A stretch of 28,490 nucleotides of DNA from Coemansia sp. RSA 1804 (taxonomy: Eukaryota; Kickxellomycota; Kickxellomycetes; Kickxellales; Kickxellaceae): contig JANBTH010000183.1 of assembly GCA_027578815.1 (NCBI GenBank), positions 1 to 28,490 of the forward strand. Direction: 5' to 3'. How positions within the stretch are numbered: the stretch's first letter is position 1; every line of letters starts with the position of its first letter. The position numbers and the translations under genes were made by a program. Below the pieces are notes generated by a model that saw only the letters and a list, made by a program, of their open reading frames with translations, searched no databases and was not told where the DNA came from. Of the stretch, positions 1 to 8,312 are shown piece by piece.

Positions 1-87
1 AATGTGCAGCAGCAGCAGCAGCAGAAAAAGCCTATCAACCTGTCGCAAGGCCAGAACGTTAACCAGGCAAACACCGGATGCTGCTAA
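1..87 (+). CDS. C-terminal end of a Rab-family small GTPase (partial)
   Basis: Frame 1 is open from the first base and stops at TAA 85-87, giving 28 residues: a short poly-Gln run, KKPINLSQGQNVNQ, and a final Gly-Cys-Cys. A C-terminal CC pair after a polar, low-complexity tail is the double geranylgeranylation signal of Rab/Ypt GTPases, which anchor vesicle-tethering machinery on membranes. The VNLxxGQNVxQ-like tail recalls Rab1/Ypt1 (ER-Golgi traffic), but hypervariable tails are poor evidence for the subfamily. The GTP-binding domain lies outside the window. A longer open frame over the same bases (2-439) is low-complexity and is not believed. High confidence that this is a gene end, good for Rab, low for the subfamily. 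Confidence 0.72.
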   Translation, partial: NVQQQQQQKKPINLSQGQNVNQANTGCC

Positions 88-448
88 GAGTCCCACCCAG
101 CCGAGGAGAGGTTCCCCTCTTTTTTCTTGTCTCTCGGCCAACTTGGGTGATGAGAAGAAAGAGGATTGTGTGTGGTTCCGTCGCTGGCTCTTAAGATTCA
201 CTGGAGCCATTGAGGAAGTGGAAGGAAACGAACGGCTCTGCTTTTGTTTACAACACGCATTCATTTCTCTGCAAGCTCCGCCTCTTGCCTTCTCTTTCTT
301 TTTACCTCATTCTTTTTTTCTCTTCTCTGTTGTCGCACACACGATTTGCCTCTTTTTTCCACCTTTGTCTTTTTTTCTTTTCTATTCTCTTCTATATTTT
401 TCTTACTTACATTCGAGTATCAGGCAGCTAAATAAATGATTTCTTGTT
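88..448 (+). other. 3' flank of the Rab gene, T/C-rich, with poly(A) signal
   Basis: About 360 bases between the Rab stop codon and the convergent EAPP gene. The stretch becomes strongly T/C-rich from about 280 and ends in AATAAA at 431-436, a plausible polyadenylation signal for the plus-strand transcript. I see no coding sequence or RNA gene here. Confidence 0.5.
431..436 (+). terminator. AATAAA poly(A) signal
   Basis: Perfect AATAAA about 345 bases after the Rab stop codon and 13 bases before the end of the convergent EAPP gene, after a long T-rich run. It probably ends the plus-strand transcript. Confidence 0.4.
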
Positions 449-979
449 TTACGAACTCAAGACATGGAAAAGATGGTAAACGTCCTCATGGTTGATTACG
501 CCCACCTTGGTGCCGCATTCGGAGCACACAACAGCACGAAGCACATCACCACCGTTGCTGCTATGCGCAGTGACGGGTTCCAGCAGTCCTGACCTTTTGG
601 TGAACACATAGAGCTGATCGGATGTCTCGCAATGCACAACCGAAAGGGCTCTGAACTGGCCAGCAAAGCGCGTGTGTGCCTGGCAGACAAAGCAGATCTG
701 GGTGAAGCAGGCGGGACACGAGAGCACGGCATCCGTGGCACCCGGGTGGTTCTCGGCTAGCCACGCGGCGTCCCTGTGATCCGCTTCCTCGTCATAAGTC
801 TCTTCATTCGCTTCACATGCGCTGCCACCGGATGATTCCTGGGAGTCATCGCTGAGCTCCACAGATTCCGCCCCCTCGTGCTCTGCAGCATCAGCAACGT
901 CTATGGTTCTGCGGTCGTGGTCGTTGTTGTGGTTCTGGGAGTCTGCGCTATCAGCGGCACTCGATGCCGCTCTGTACAT
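449..979 (-). CDS. EAPP-domain protein (E2F-associated phosphoprotein family)
   Basis: 176 residues from ATG at 977-979. The acidic, Ser-rich N-terminal half (to about residue 62) looks disordered. It is followed by YDEEADHRDAAW, matching the YDPEKDNRDQAW block of animal EAPP, then the core: C88-P-A-C91, C96-F-V-C99, the QFRAL block at about 108-112, and VCSECGTKVG (C152, C155) leading into EDVYHLFHVL near the C-terminus. The three CxxC pairs suggest bound zinc. Animal EAPP is a nuclear phosphoprotein reported to modulate E2F-driven transcription; its biochemical role is poorly defined and I do not transfer it. This protein is shorter than the animal one, mainly in the N-terminal half and in the linker between CxxC groups. 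It lies downstream of SMG9 on the same strand with a gap of about 250 bases. Confidence 0.85.
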   Translation of the reverse strand: MYRAASSAADSADSQNHNNDHDRRTIDVADAAEHEGAESVELSDDSQESSGGSACEANEETYDEEADHRDAAWLAENHPGATDAVLSCPACFTQICFVCQAHTRFAGQFRALSVVHCETSDQLYVFTKRSGLLEPVTAHSSNGGDVLRAVVCSECGTKVGVINHEDVYHLFHVLSS

Positions 980-1229
980 GCTTTGCCTTATTTCACTCCT
1001 TGCTATTGCGTCGCTTAGCCCACCAGCACAGTCTGCTGTGTTGTGGTGTATTGTAAAACGCGCAATTAATCACCCTTTCTTCCCGTAAATGTGCGCGGCT
1101 GTGTTATTGACAAGGACAAAGTGAAAACAATTAACGTGGTGGTTACGGATTACATTCCAGCCATGCTCAGCAGACAAAATACAACGAAAGATGACAAAGG
1201 CCACCGATCGATCTACTGTTGCTGCTACC

Positions 1230-3122
1230 TCAGAAATAGGCTTTACGCGATGAGGACCCGCGCTTAATGGATAATGGGACGGCAGCAGAGGCAGAGGCAG
1301 AAGCAGAAGCAGGGTGGTAGTATCTTTTGGCAGATTCGACAATGTCCACAGCATCGTCCTCACGCATTGCGGCGGCCCTGTGCAGGGCGTCGGAGCGGCG
1401 AATAGAGTCCCACGAGCGCAAGCACCCGGCCAACCACGCGCCCTCCAGATCGCTGCCTCCTCGCTCGCTGCTACTCGTCGTGGCTGCCAACAAGTCTGTG
1501 CGCAAACGGTTCACGCTGGATGCAAACTCCTTGGCCGCTACGTTCCTCTGCACCTGTTTTCTATGGAGCTGGTGAGAGGGCTCCCACGGCGACAGTACCA
1601 GCGAGTCAGCATTATTGGTGCCCTGAGGCTTTGCGGCAGCCCGCTTGCTCCGGTGCCTGTCTGCTGGTGCGTAGAGCGGAAGAACAGATTGGTGGTCGGA
1701 TGGCTGGTCGTTGCGCTGTGCGTCCCATGCGCCAGCAATATCCGCAAACTCCGTAGGATCCGAGGCCTCTTCGGGCTCCGCGCGTGTGGGCAGAAACGAG
1801 ACGCCCGACACCGCAATGCCTGTCTCGTGCTCATACGCATCTGCAATATCGCGGATTGCCGCGGGATCAAGATCCAGGCGCTGGCATCCAAGCAACGCCA
1901 TCCCTTGGTTCACAACCACGTGTAGTCTGCAGCGCCGGTCTTGTGGTGCTTTACTGTGCGGCTCAGCCGGTCTCGAAAGCCCTGGGATCGTCTGGGACAG
2001 CGAGGCTGCGGCAGCAAGAAGCCTGGCCAGTCCTCTATCCATATACATCTCATACATGGTCTGTGCCCCCTTGCCTCTCCGCTTTCTCTCGCCAACAAGC
2101 ACCACGAGCGTGTCGCATGTCTGCAGAAGGAGCGACGCTATTTGCAGGTCGTGGGTCTTGGATACCACCAGTCTCGACGACATGGTCGAATCCAATCCAC
2201 GGCTCCTCGGCCACGCATCGGCCGAATGGAGATCGAGCACAGGCGGCGTGTCCACTAGAATAGCACGACTCTCGGTCGCCCACAGATCAACTCCCAGCGT
2301 GCAAACCGCTTCTGCCGCTTCTGCTAGTGGGAACATTGCCGAAGCGCTTTGAGATCCGAGCGGCGGCTGTGCAAGCATCGACATTAGCATCGATTTCCCT
2401 GCTGACGCTCGTCCCACCACGCCAACGCATGTGCGACTGCGCAGGTGTCCAAGCGTTCTGCGTGCCCCGCTGTCGTTGAGCTTTCCTGCGGGCGATATAA
2501 GAGCCAGCCGGTGGTCGCGCACATGCTGCGTGGCACGCTTGTAGGCTCCCGAATCTTCGAATCTGGCAGGCGTCGGACGCGCCAACGAGAGCCCGCCAGC
2601 TGGTGTTGGCACCTTTGATTTCGACTGCGCTTGTGTTTGTGTTTGTGTGCCACGCACGCTATTTTGAGACGCAGGTGCCGCACTGTTAGTAGCAGAAGCA
2701 ACAGCAACTGGTTGCTGCTCATTGGGAGTTGTTGCACTGGACGGCGCATCTGCCGAGACAGCACGGTCGGGCCGCATCAGAATACGCGGAACAACCAGCG
2801 GCTTCTCTTCATTCCTTCGTCTCTGTCTGCCGCTGCTGTTATTATCCCTTGCATGTTTCTGTTGTCCCCTGGACGGTCCTCCGCGCTTGCTGATCCGCTC
2901 CTCCTCGCCAGATCCCTGGGAAGTGTGCTTTGGTTTTGGTCGTCCATCGTGCACCGTCGCCTGCTTGCCCTTAGTTGGGTCTTGCCTTTTGGCTAGGCTG
3001 GCTCTTCTTCGCCCATTCGACTCCATCGGAGGTGAAGGTTTCTGCTTTACTGTGCCCGTGTCAACGAGCCCTTGGACAGTTACTGGCTTCTGTGCTGGGG
3101 CTTCATTCTCGTTCTTTTGCAT
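1230..3122 (-). CDS. SMG9: SMG9-like nonsense-mediated decay factor
   Basis: 630 residues from ATG at 3120-3122. Residues 1-190 are basic, Gln/Ser/Pro-rich and probably disordered, as in animal SMG9. The G-like domain follows: P-loop GRASAGKS at 237-244, the FPLAEA block, a TLGVDLWATESRAILVDTPP strand-loop (275-294) equivalent to the GIDL...ERxILLDTQP signature of SMG9, LLLQTCDTLVVLV (331-343), and a VVVNQ strand later. SMG9 pairs with SMG8 and restrains the SMG1 kinase that phosphorylates UPF1 during nonsense-mediated decay. The Ala/Ser-rich C-terminus ends in a basic tail. Saccharomyces lacks this subunit, so its presence points to a basal fungus with a metazoan-type SMG1 complex. Other P-loop families were considered, but the order of motifs fits SMG9 best. 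Confidence 0.85.
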   Translation of the reverse strand: MQKNENEAPAQKPVTVQGLVDTGTVKQKPSPPMESNGRRRASLAKRQDPTKGKQATVHDGRPKPKHTSQGSGEEERISKRGGPSRGQQKHARDNNSSGRQRRRNEEKPLVVPRILMRPDRAVSADAPSSATTPNEQQPVAVASATNSAAPASQNSVRGTQTQTQAQSKSKVPTPAGGLSLARPTPARFEDSGAYKRATQHVRDHRLALISPAGKLNDSGARRTLGHLRSRTCVGVVGRASAGKSMLMSMLAQPPLGSQSASAMFPLAEAAEAVCTLGVDLWATESRAILVDTPPVLDLHSADAWPRSRGLDSTMSSRLVVSKTHDLQIASLLLQTCDTLVVLVGERKRRGKGAQTMYEMYMDRGLARLLAAAASLSQTIPGLSRPAEPHSKAPQDRRCRLHVVVNQGMALLGCQRLDLDPAAIRDIADAYEHETGIAVSGVSFLPTRAEPEEASDPTEFADIAGAWDAQRNDQPSDHQSVLPLYAPADRHRSKRAAAKPQGTNNADSLVLSPWEPSHQLHRKQVQRNVAAKEFASSVNRLRTDLLAATTSSSERGGSDLEGAWLAGCLRSWDSIRRSDALHRAAAMREDDAVDIVESAKRYYHPASASASASAAVPLSIKRGSSSRKAYF

Positions 3123-3403
3123 TTGATTGCCTCGAGAAACAACAGCCCAGAGTCCTTCAAATCAATGAAATAATATAAATAAAAGGAAAAAAAGTGAAAT
3201 TTACCAAGCATACACTGAATAAATTGAAATTGAGGCAAGAGATAAGAGATAGAGAAAAGAGAAAGGAAAAGAACTGTTCTTTTTGTATCGCAAAAGTGCA
3301 TTTATTCATAATCACGGGCCCACATCAACGAAAAGAAAAGTGCTGCCAAAAAAAGCATGCAAAAAATTGAGGAAGAAGGGGTTTCTTTCTTTTCTTGACT
3401 TTT

Positions 3404-4468
3404 TCAAACAACGGGCTGACGACGGCGACGTGCCTGTGTCTTGGCAGCCTTCTTTGCCGCCTTCTTTGACTTTGCCTCAGAGTCGCCGGCGCTGCCAAAG
3501 TCCTCGGCGTCTTCAATGTTCTTGATGGCATCATCAACGGTCTGCTTGTAGTTGTCAGCAGCAGCAGGTTCGACCTCGTCATCGCCATTGTCATCATTGT
3601 CGTTTTCGCTGTCGTCAGCAGCGTCTGGCCTCTTGACGATGCCAACGGCAGCAAGGGCGGCGAGCGGCAGACTAACCAGAAGCACGCGGCGGATACTGGC
3701 AGGCTGAACCGAATACGGGTTGATCACGCCCACCGTGTTGATCTGGGACGAATCAAGATCCTCGCCCTCGAACCCCGAGTCCTCGTAATCGGTGTTGATG
3801 GGGGACCCCCCGCCATTCCTGTTCATCTTCTTCTGCTGTCTACGCATCCTGCGTCCCGCCTGCTTCTGCGCCTGCTCCGGCGTCTGCGGCTGGGTCTGAG
3901 TCTGCGCGAAAGCGCGTCTGTACTTGTTAGCCTTGCCACCGGACTTGGCCTCGTCCTCCTCAATTGCCCTGATCCTCTCCTGCGCGCGCCAATACGACAG
4001 GTAGTGGAACAGGTACTGCATGCCCGAGGCAAACACAACAAGCCCAGCCAGCACGGTGCCGAACCCGGGTCTCCATCTGCGGTAAAGGTACCCGGTGCCT
4101 CTCCACACGGGCACGCCGTTCTTGCGGAAAAAGTTGTACCTCTTGCGCGACTCCCCGTTCCTCAGCAGATTGACCACGAGGCCGATACGCTGGAACCGCT
4201 TCTCCTCGGCCTTGCCCACGCTCTCCTGCATCCGGCTCAGCTTGTCGGGGTGGTATTTCTTGGACAGCTGGCGGTACGCTTTGTTGATCTCCTCCACCCC
4301 GCTCCTGGGCTTCACTCCCAGCAGCTCGTACCAGTCCTCGGTTGCTTCGTTCTTTTTGACATCGTCGTATAGCTCGAATATCTCGTGGTCGAGCTTTTCC
4401 CAGGCCGCCGTCAGTCCCACAAGAAGGCTGAGGGCCGATAGGAGGAGAACCACCGTGTGGAATCTCAT
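3404..4468 (-). CDS. ER membrane J-domain co-chaperone (Erj5/DNAJC1 type)
   Basis: The ATG at 4466-4468 is chosen because it begins a clean signal peptide (MRFHTVVLLLSALSLLVG, cleavage probably near residue 21-22); the frame stays open upstream to 4603 but that extension is an implausible Phe-rich stretch. The protein has 354 residues. The J domain spans about 45-112 with HPD at 73-75 (KKYHPDKL), stimulating an Hsp70 such as BiP/Kar2. A membrane segment follows at about 135-158, then a charged Gln/Lys-rich stretch, a second hydrophobic segment at 261-278, and an acidic then Lys/Arg-rich tail. Signal peptide, luminal J domain next to AWEKLDHEIFELYDDV, then a membrane span is the Erj5/DNAJC1 plan. 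The second span is unusual for yeast Erj5. It is divergent from BCP1 (371-base shared promoter). Confidence 0.85.
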   Translation of the reverse strand: MRFHTVVLLLSALSLLVGLTAAWEKLDHEIFELYDDVKKNEATEDWYELLGVKPRSGVEEINKAYRQLSKKYHPDKLSRMQESVGKAEEKRFQRIGLVVNLLRNGESRKRYNFFRKNGVPVWRGTGYLYRRWRPGFGTVLAGLVVFASGMQYLFHYLSYWRAQERIRAIEEDEAKSGGKANKYRRAFAQTQTQPQTPEQAQKQAGRRMRRQQKKMNRNGGGSPINTDYEDSGFEGEDLDSSQINTVGVINPYSVQPASIRRVLLVSLPLAALAAVGIVKRPDAADDSENDNDDNGDDEVEPAAADNYKQTVDDAIKNIEDAEDFGSAGDSEAKSKKAAKKAAKTQARRRRQPVV

Positions 4469-4839
4469 TGCTGAACTGAAGGCACCAACTCCCTTTTTAT
4501 ATTCTGCTGCTAGCAAAGAAAGAAAGAAAGAAAGAGCAAGTAGAATGAACAATCCTGAACAGTAGGAAAAGAGCGAGAAAAAAAAGAGTTGAGACAAGAA
4601 CAAGAGGAAAGAGGAAAAAGAGAGGGAGGAAACAAAAACAAGCTGAGGGTTGTCTGTCCGTCTTGATCAAGCAGATCTCCATCCCCGATCCAATGGAATG
4701 TTAATGAAAAATTTAAAACCATTGGACATACTCGTTTTTATTTCTCAAACCATTTTCTACTTTTTTTGTTCTACTGCTGTTGTGTATATATTTTTCTTTC
4801 CATTTTTGCTATTCTTTTGTAAAGCGGCTACGAAACACA
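4469..4839. promoter_or_regulatory. Divergent promoter between the J-protein gene and BCP1
   Basis: A 371-base region separates two start codons facing away from each other. It holds TCCAATGG at 4689-4696 and its exact reverse complement CCATTGGA at 4719-4726, i.e. two CCAAT boxes in opposite orientation 22 bases apart, one suited to each gene. CCAAT boxes are bound by the HAP/NF-Y complex in fungi. A T-rich tract runs from 4736 to 4820 in front of BCP1. Confidence 0.5.
4515..4535. repeat. Short (GAAA)n microsatellite
   Basis: About five tandem GAAA units lie 46 bases upstream of the J-protein start codon, inside its likely 5' leader. On the minus strand this reads as CTTT repeats, like the pyrimidine tracts upstream of other genes in the window. 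Confidence 0.8.
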
Positions 4840-5940
4840 ATGAGTCGCAAGCGGACGCGCGATAACAAGGATGCCGATGCGGAGAAACGCGCAACCGCAG
4901 CAGCAACAGCCACAGATAACGATGCTACTGCGCAGCAGACCGATCTGAAACACAGCGGTGTTGCAGACAAGGACGCCGCAACCAGCAGCAAGTCGGAACC
5001 CACCAACGATTCTTCCTCCTCATCCTCCTCCTCCGATGATAGCAGCAGCGATGACGAGGAATCCACAGTGGATGTGGACTTTGAGTTTTTCGAGCCCAGC
5101 GAGATCGACTTCCACGGGCTGAAGAGCCTGCTGGCCAGCGCGTTTGGCGACGATGCGCAGGACTTTGATATCAGCGGACTGGCCGACCTTGTTCTGGAGC
5201 AGAGCGAGGTTGGCTCCACAGTCAAGACCGATGGCGAGGCCAGCGACCCCTACGGTATATTCACCGTGCTTAGTCTCAGCAAAAACAGCGATGTGCCGGT
5301 TGTGCGTCAGATCAAGGACTATCTGCTCAAAAAGGCGGAGAAGACTAGGGCTGGTGCCTACGGCAGGCTGGCTGATATCCTCAATGCTCCCGACAACCAC
5401 GTGGGTCTGCTTATCAGCGAGCGCGTGGTCAATGTGCCGCCCCAGGTCATCGCGCCCATGCTCCGTATGCTTGTTGACGAGATGGAGGGCGCGGACAGTG
5501 TGGACGAGACGTACAGCTTTGACTACTTTCTGCTCCTGTGTCCGCTGTACAAGGAGACCGAGTCCGTTGCAGACGAGGGCGGCAGCGACAGCGACAGCGA
5601 TGGCGATAATGCCCCGGGTGCCAAGCGGAGCAAACCGCCGCTCGTACCCGCCCGTCGCCACGAAAAATCGAGTACTCGTGGATCAAATAACAACAACGGG
5701 AATCACGCTGTTGAGCCTGGCTCGCTGCTCGAGACATATGTGTATGCCGAAGAGGAGGTCATCGAGGAGTTTGCGGCCCTCAAGTTCGACTACAAGTTCA
5801 CGCGCTCGAAGCGCGCGGCAGAGTCAAGGAACTCGTTTGCCGAGTCCGGGGGCCTCAGTCCCTTCCGCCGGTGTCTTGTTATTCCCAAGTCAAAGCTGTC
5901 TGCGCTTATTGCTCGGCTGAACGAGGTCTTGGCTTTTTGA
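4840..5940 (+). CDS. BCP1: BCP1/BCCIP family ribosomal-protein chaperone
   Basis: 366 residues. The ATG at 4840 (MSRKRTRDNKD, basic nuclear-type start) is preferred over an in-frame ATG at 4780 that would add a Phe-rich stretch translated from the T-rich leader. A Ser/Asp/Glu-rich N-terminus (1-76) precedes VDVDFEFFEPSEIDFHGLK (77-95), the family signature for a domain distantly related to N-acetyltransferase folds. FDISGLADLVLEQSEVGST and DPYGIFTVLSL follow, and a C-terminal FRRCLVIPKSKL block closes the domain. Yeast Bcp1 is an essential nuclear protein that chaperones Rpl23 and supports nuclear export of Mss4; human BCCIP binds BRCA2 and p21 and acts in 60S assembly. An acidic insert (SDSDSDGDN, about 255-265) interrupts the domain. 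Good length and motif match. Confidence 0.92.
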   Translation: MSRKRTRDNKDADAEKRATAAATATDNDATAQQTDLKHSGVADKDAATSSKSEPTNDSSSSSSSSDDSSSDDEESTVDVDFEFFEPSEIDFHGLKSLLASAFGDDAQDFDISGLADLVLEQSEVGSTVKTDGEASDPYGIFTVLSLSKNSDVPVVRQIKDYLLKKAEKTRAGAYGRLADILNAPDNHVGLLISERVVNVPPQVIAPMLRMLVDEMEGADSVDETYSFDYFLLLCPLYKETESVADEGGSDSDSDGDNAPGAKRSKPPLVPARRHEKSSTRGSNNNNGNHAVEPGSLLETYVYAEEEVIEEFAALKFDYKFTRSKRAAESRNSFAESGGLSPFRRCLVIPKSKLSALIARLNEVLAF

Positions 5941-6818
5941 TAGACTGTTGTTTCGTATTCTCCTAATGACAAGTATAGACGTGACAGGAGTCTGGGAGGT
6001 TAATGAATTTGCAGCTGGAGCAGGTCATTGGGATCAAGTGAATCCGTCCTGCAGAACGTCGGTGGTTCTGCTTGGGATATTGGTGGGATTTTTTTCACTG
6101 ACAACTGATCTGTTTTCAAATCCATTGGTATCATCATGTTCAATTGAGCGAAGGTTCTAAAATGAAACAAAAGAAACGAACAAGGTGAGGCAATGATGGA
6201 CTAGCGGTTGAGCGAATGAGAAATAACGAGGGTGTGGATATTCATTGACATTGAAAAAAGCAGTCGCTTTGCCCTACACTTTTTTTCCAACACTCCGGAA
6301 TAAGCAGTATGAAAATATATGAAAATAATTAATGCTTCTGCTTGCTTTATCAAGCAGAATCCACATTTGCCTATAGTAGTCTTTGTAAGGGTGTTATGAA
6401 ACAACCCTGTCATTATAATGAACAAACAAACACACTGTACACCCTGTCTTTATTTTATATTTCAGAATTAACATTGAATGTAAGCGTATGTATAAAGAAA
6501 TAATATCTGAAAAAAGAGAGCGCCTGTATCGTATCATGTGTAATAGTAATATAAGCGGAAATTAGATATTACATGGTTGGTGCATTGCATGAGTGCACGT
6601 TGGCTATATAATTTTCTCTTTGCATTATATTTTCATGTTCATATATACTATTTTTTGGTAGATCAGGCAAAATGACAACTAGCTCACTCTTAAAACAACT
6701 TTGTAACTGTCGCCAAATGGCGCATGATTCGTTTACTCACACATATTGTATGTCATGTACTGTAAAGTTCCTACCTACTTTTCGTCTTTCGGCTTGTTTT
6801 AACTTTTAATGATATTTT
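5941..6818. other. AT-rich spacer after BCP1
   Basis: Nearly 900 bases with no open frame of convincing composition on either strand and no tRNA-like clover-leaf elements that I could see. Several AATAAA-like and AT-rich stretches (around 6440-6500) could serve 3' ends of BCP1 or of the small minus-strand gene that ends at 6819. Otherwise I see nothing in it. Confidence 0.5.
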
Positions 6819-7016
6819 CTATTTTATGCGTGGGACGACGTTAAATATTGTGTCTGCAACAAAAGGTTTGAAAGTTAATTTCTTAGTGTTTCTTTCTTGC
6901 TTATCTGGATCTACGCGCTCATCACTTTGGCGAAGCATAGCAACTATAGGATTGCATACTGTACCGTTGGTATAATCTAGTTCAATTGGATACTTTTTTT
7001 GTTTAATAGTACTCAT
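6819..7016 (-). CDS. Hypothetical 65-residue protein, copy A of a duplicated pair
   Basis: ATG at 7014-7016, TAA at 6819-6821, 65 residues. The protein begins MSTIKQKKYPIELD, has a charged middle (SDERVDPDKQERN, 31-43) and ends NVVPRIK. No signal peptide, membrane segment or known domain is visible. The gene is believed mainly because of copy B at 8118-8312: both proteins have nearly equal length, start MS[TS], share Pro10 and Asp14, carry SD...DP..Q.RN in the middle and end V-x-P-x-I-x at the same distance from the C-terminus. Upstream, both have a TATA-like element whose near edge is exactly 118 bases from the ATG. Codon use is AT-rich like its surroundings. Function unknown; the conserved element could instead be an untranslated RNA or promoter relic. 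Confidence 0.45.
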   Translation of the reverse strand: MSTIKQKKYPIELDYTNGTVCNPIVAMLRQSDERVDPDKQERNTKKLTFKPFVADTIFNVVPRIK

Positions 7017-7400
7017 TTTAACCAATGCAAATACTATTCCTAGTGATGGCGTTGATATTATTTAGAAAAAAAAAATTGATGGAGGAAAAAGGGGGAAAAG
7101 GGAAAATTAGATAAAATTGTGGAAAGTGGACGCTTTATATGCGTTTTCTATCATCTATTGCTTGTTTATAAACTCACTCTAACTACACACACCACCATTT
7201 ATGTGCAGCATTGTATATCAACTGGGGTTGGGATAAGCAGTACTAGCGTGAAAATGGAACGGAAAAAACGCGAGAGAAGCTGCAGCATTCATAAACACAC
7301 ACTGCTCTCTCATTTCCGAATCTCAATAACAGTGTTTCCCAAAAAATTGCAACTCCGAATTCCCCAATACATATCTACATGTACAGTTGTGTCTGTCTAA
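7017..7400 (-). promoter_or_regulatory. Upstream region of copy A, conserved with copy B
   Basis: Read on the minus strand, this is the 5' flank of the 65-codon gene. It shares ordered blocks with 8313-8715: ACCAAT next to the start (7021-7026), GCTTTATAT..GCG (7132-7143; a TATA box on the minus strand), ATGTGCAGCATTG (7201-7213), a TATCA-CTG-GG-G block (7217-7232), a CTCTC-TTTCCG block (7303-7319) and CCAATACATATCTACATGT (about 7364-7382). The blocks keep their order across almost 400 bases, so this is a duplication, not a set of chance matches. Confidence 0.55.
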
Positions 7401-8117
7401 GAGCACACTGCCCTAATGAGTAGCCTGTTTTAATGGTTACAATTGTTCAGTCACCATTTCGGGCACACACTAAAGATGTGCTAAAGCCGTTATTTACTGA
7501 AGTAAGCACATCTAGTCCGCCCACGCCTAAAGTCTCAACATTAAATGAATAAACCCACTGTTGGCCAGTTGCATCTCATATCACACACTCTTAGAAACTT
7601 TATAGATAAAATATTTCCACCAGCAGAAACAGAACAGCGGCCCCGCACAGCACACTAAATGCGCTTTGAATGCACTTGCGCGCTCTCTAACACGTACCAG
7701 ATCAAGCTGGTGACCCATTTTATGGCATGAATTTACATTCTTGATTAAATGTTCTAAATTAGCAGTCACCTAGAGTGCACCGATTGATATTACTCTAATT
7801 GGCTTTCAGCGTTGTTATTTTTGGCCATCTAGTAATTGTCTCTATTGCCTTGCGTTTCATGTAATGTAGTTCCTGCAAGACATCTGCACTGCCTTGAGCC
7901 TGCAAAGACTAATTGCCGATTACAAGCAGCCTGTCCAGCAAAACAGCGTGTGGAAGGGCACACAGACGCTATCAGGGACTGCGCTGGACACCATTCCACA
8001 CCCCATTTCTTTTTATTTTCTACTTCAACAAAAAAAAACATTCTAGTAACATTAACTTTTATTTTTTTGCCTATTTTCTATTCTTCCATATAATGCACGT
8101 GGTTAAATAATAGCGGC
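7401..8117. other. Spacer between the two duplicated units
   Basis: About 700 bases without a convincing gene. Short open frames on both strands have random-looking composition. It was not alignable by eye with the sequence following copy B. No RNA gene was recognised. Confidence 0.4.
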
Positions 8118-8312
8118 TTAGGCAATATATGGATTTACAAGTAGCGACTTTCTACGGCTTGGAGTTCCTGCAGCGCGCCTGGTTGACACTAGCGGAGCAT
8201 TGCGCTGCATTTCCGGATCCCTGTTCTTACTATTATCACTGCGAATCTCACTAACTCTGCGATGCAGTCCGTCACCTGTAGTGGGAATTGTAGCGTTATT
8301 ACCTGAAGACAT
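8118..8312 (-). CDS. Hypothetical 64-residue basic protein, copy B of a duplicated pair
   Basis: ATG at 8310-8312, TAA at 8118-8120, 64 residues. A polar N-terminus (MSSGNNATIPTTGD) leads to SDNSKNRDPEMQRN (25-38), a basic stretch STRRAAGTPSRRKS (43-56) with RRxS-like phosphorylation candidates, and the tail LLVNPYIA. Similarity to copy A (6819-7016) is weak along the chain, but length, start, the DP..Q.RN centre and the V-x-P-x-I end agree, and the upstream DNA is clearly related, including the 118-base distance from ATG to the TATA-like element. The Arg-rich half differs from the more acidic/hydrophobic copy A, so the pair may have diverged in function. I do not recognise a family. Confidence 0.45.
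   Translation of the reverse strand: MSSGNNATIPTTGDGLHRRVSEIRSDNSKNRDPEMQRNAPLVSTRRAAGTPSRRKSLLVNPYIA

Noticed and set aside
2..439. 145-codon plus-strand open frame
   Set aside because: Low-complexity Phe/Ser/Leu translation of a T-rich 3' flank; the first bases belong in another frame to the Rab C-terminus ending at 87.
1314..2352. Long plus-strand frames over SMG9
   Set aside because: They overlap the conserved G-domain coding on the minus strand and show no family motif.
5948..6160. 70-codon frame after BCP1
   Set aside because: No motif, no homolog recognised and its start lies only 8 bases after the BCP1 stop; probably 3' UTR.
7401..8117. Search for tRNA or small RNA between the duplicated units
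   Set aside because: No GGTTCGA-type T-arm with matching acceptor arm, no box C/D pair and no Sm-site hairpin could be supported.
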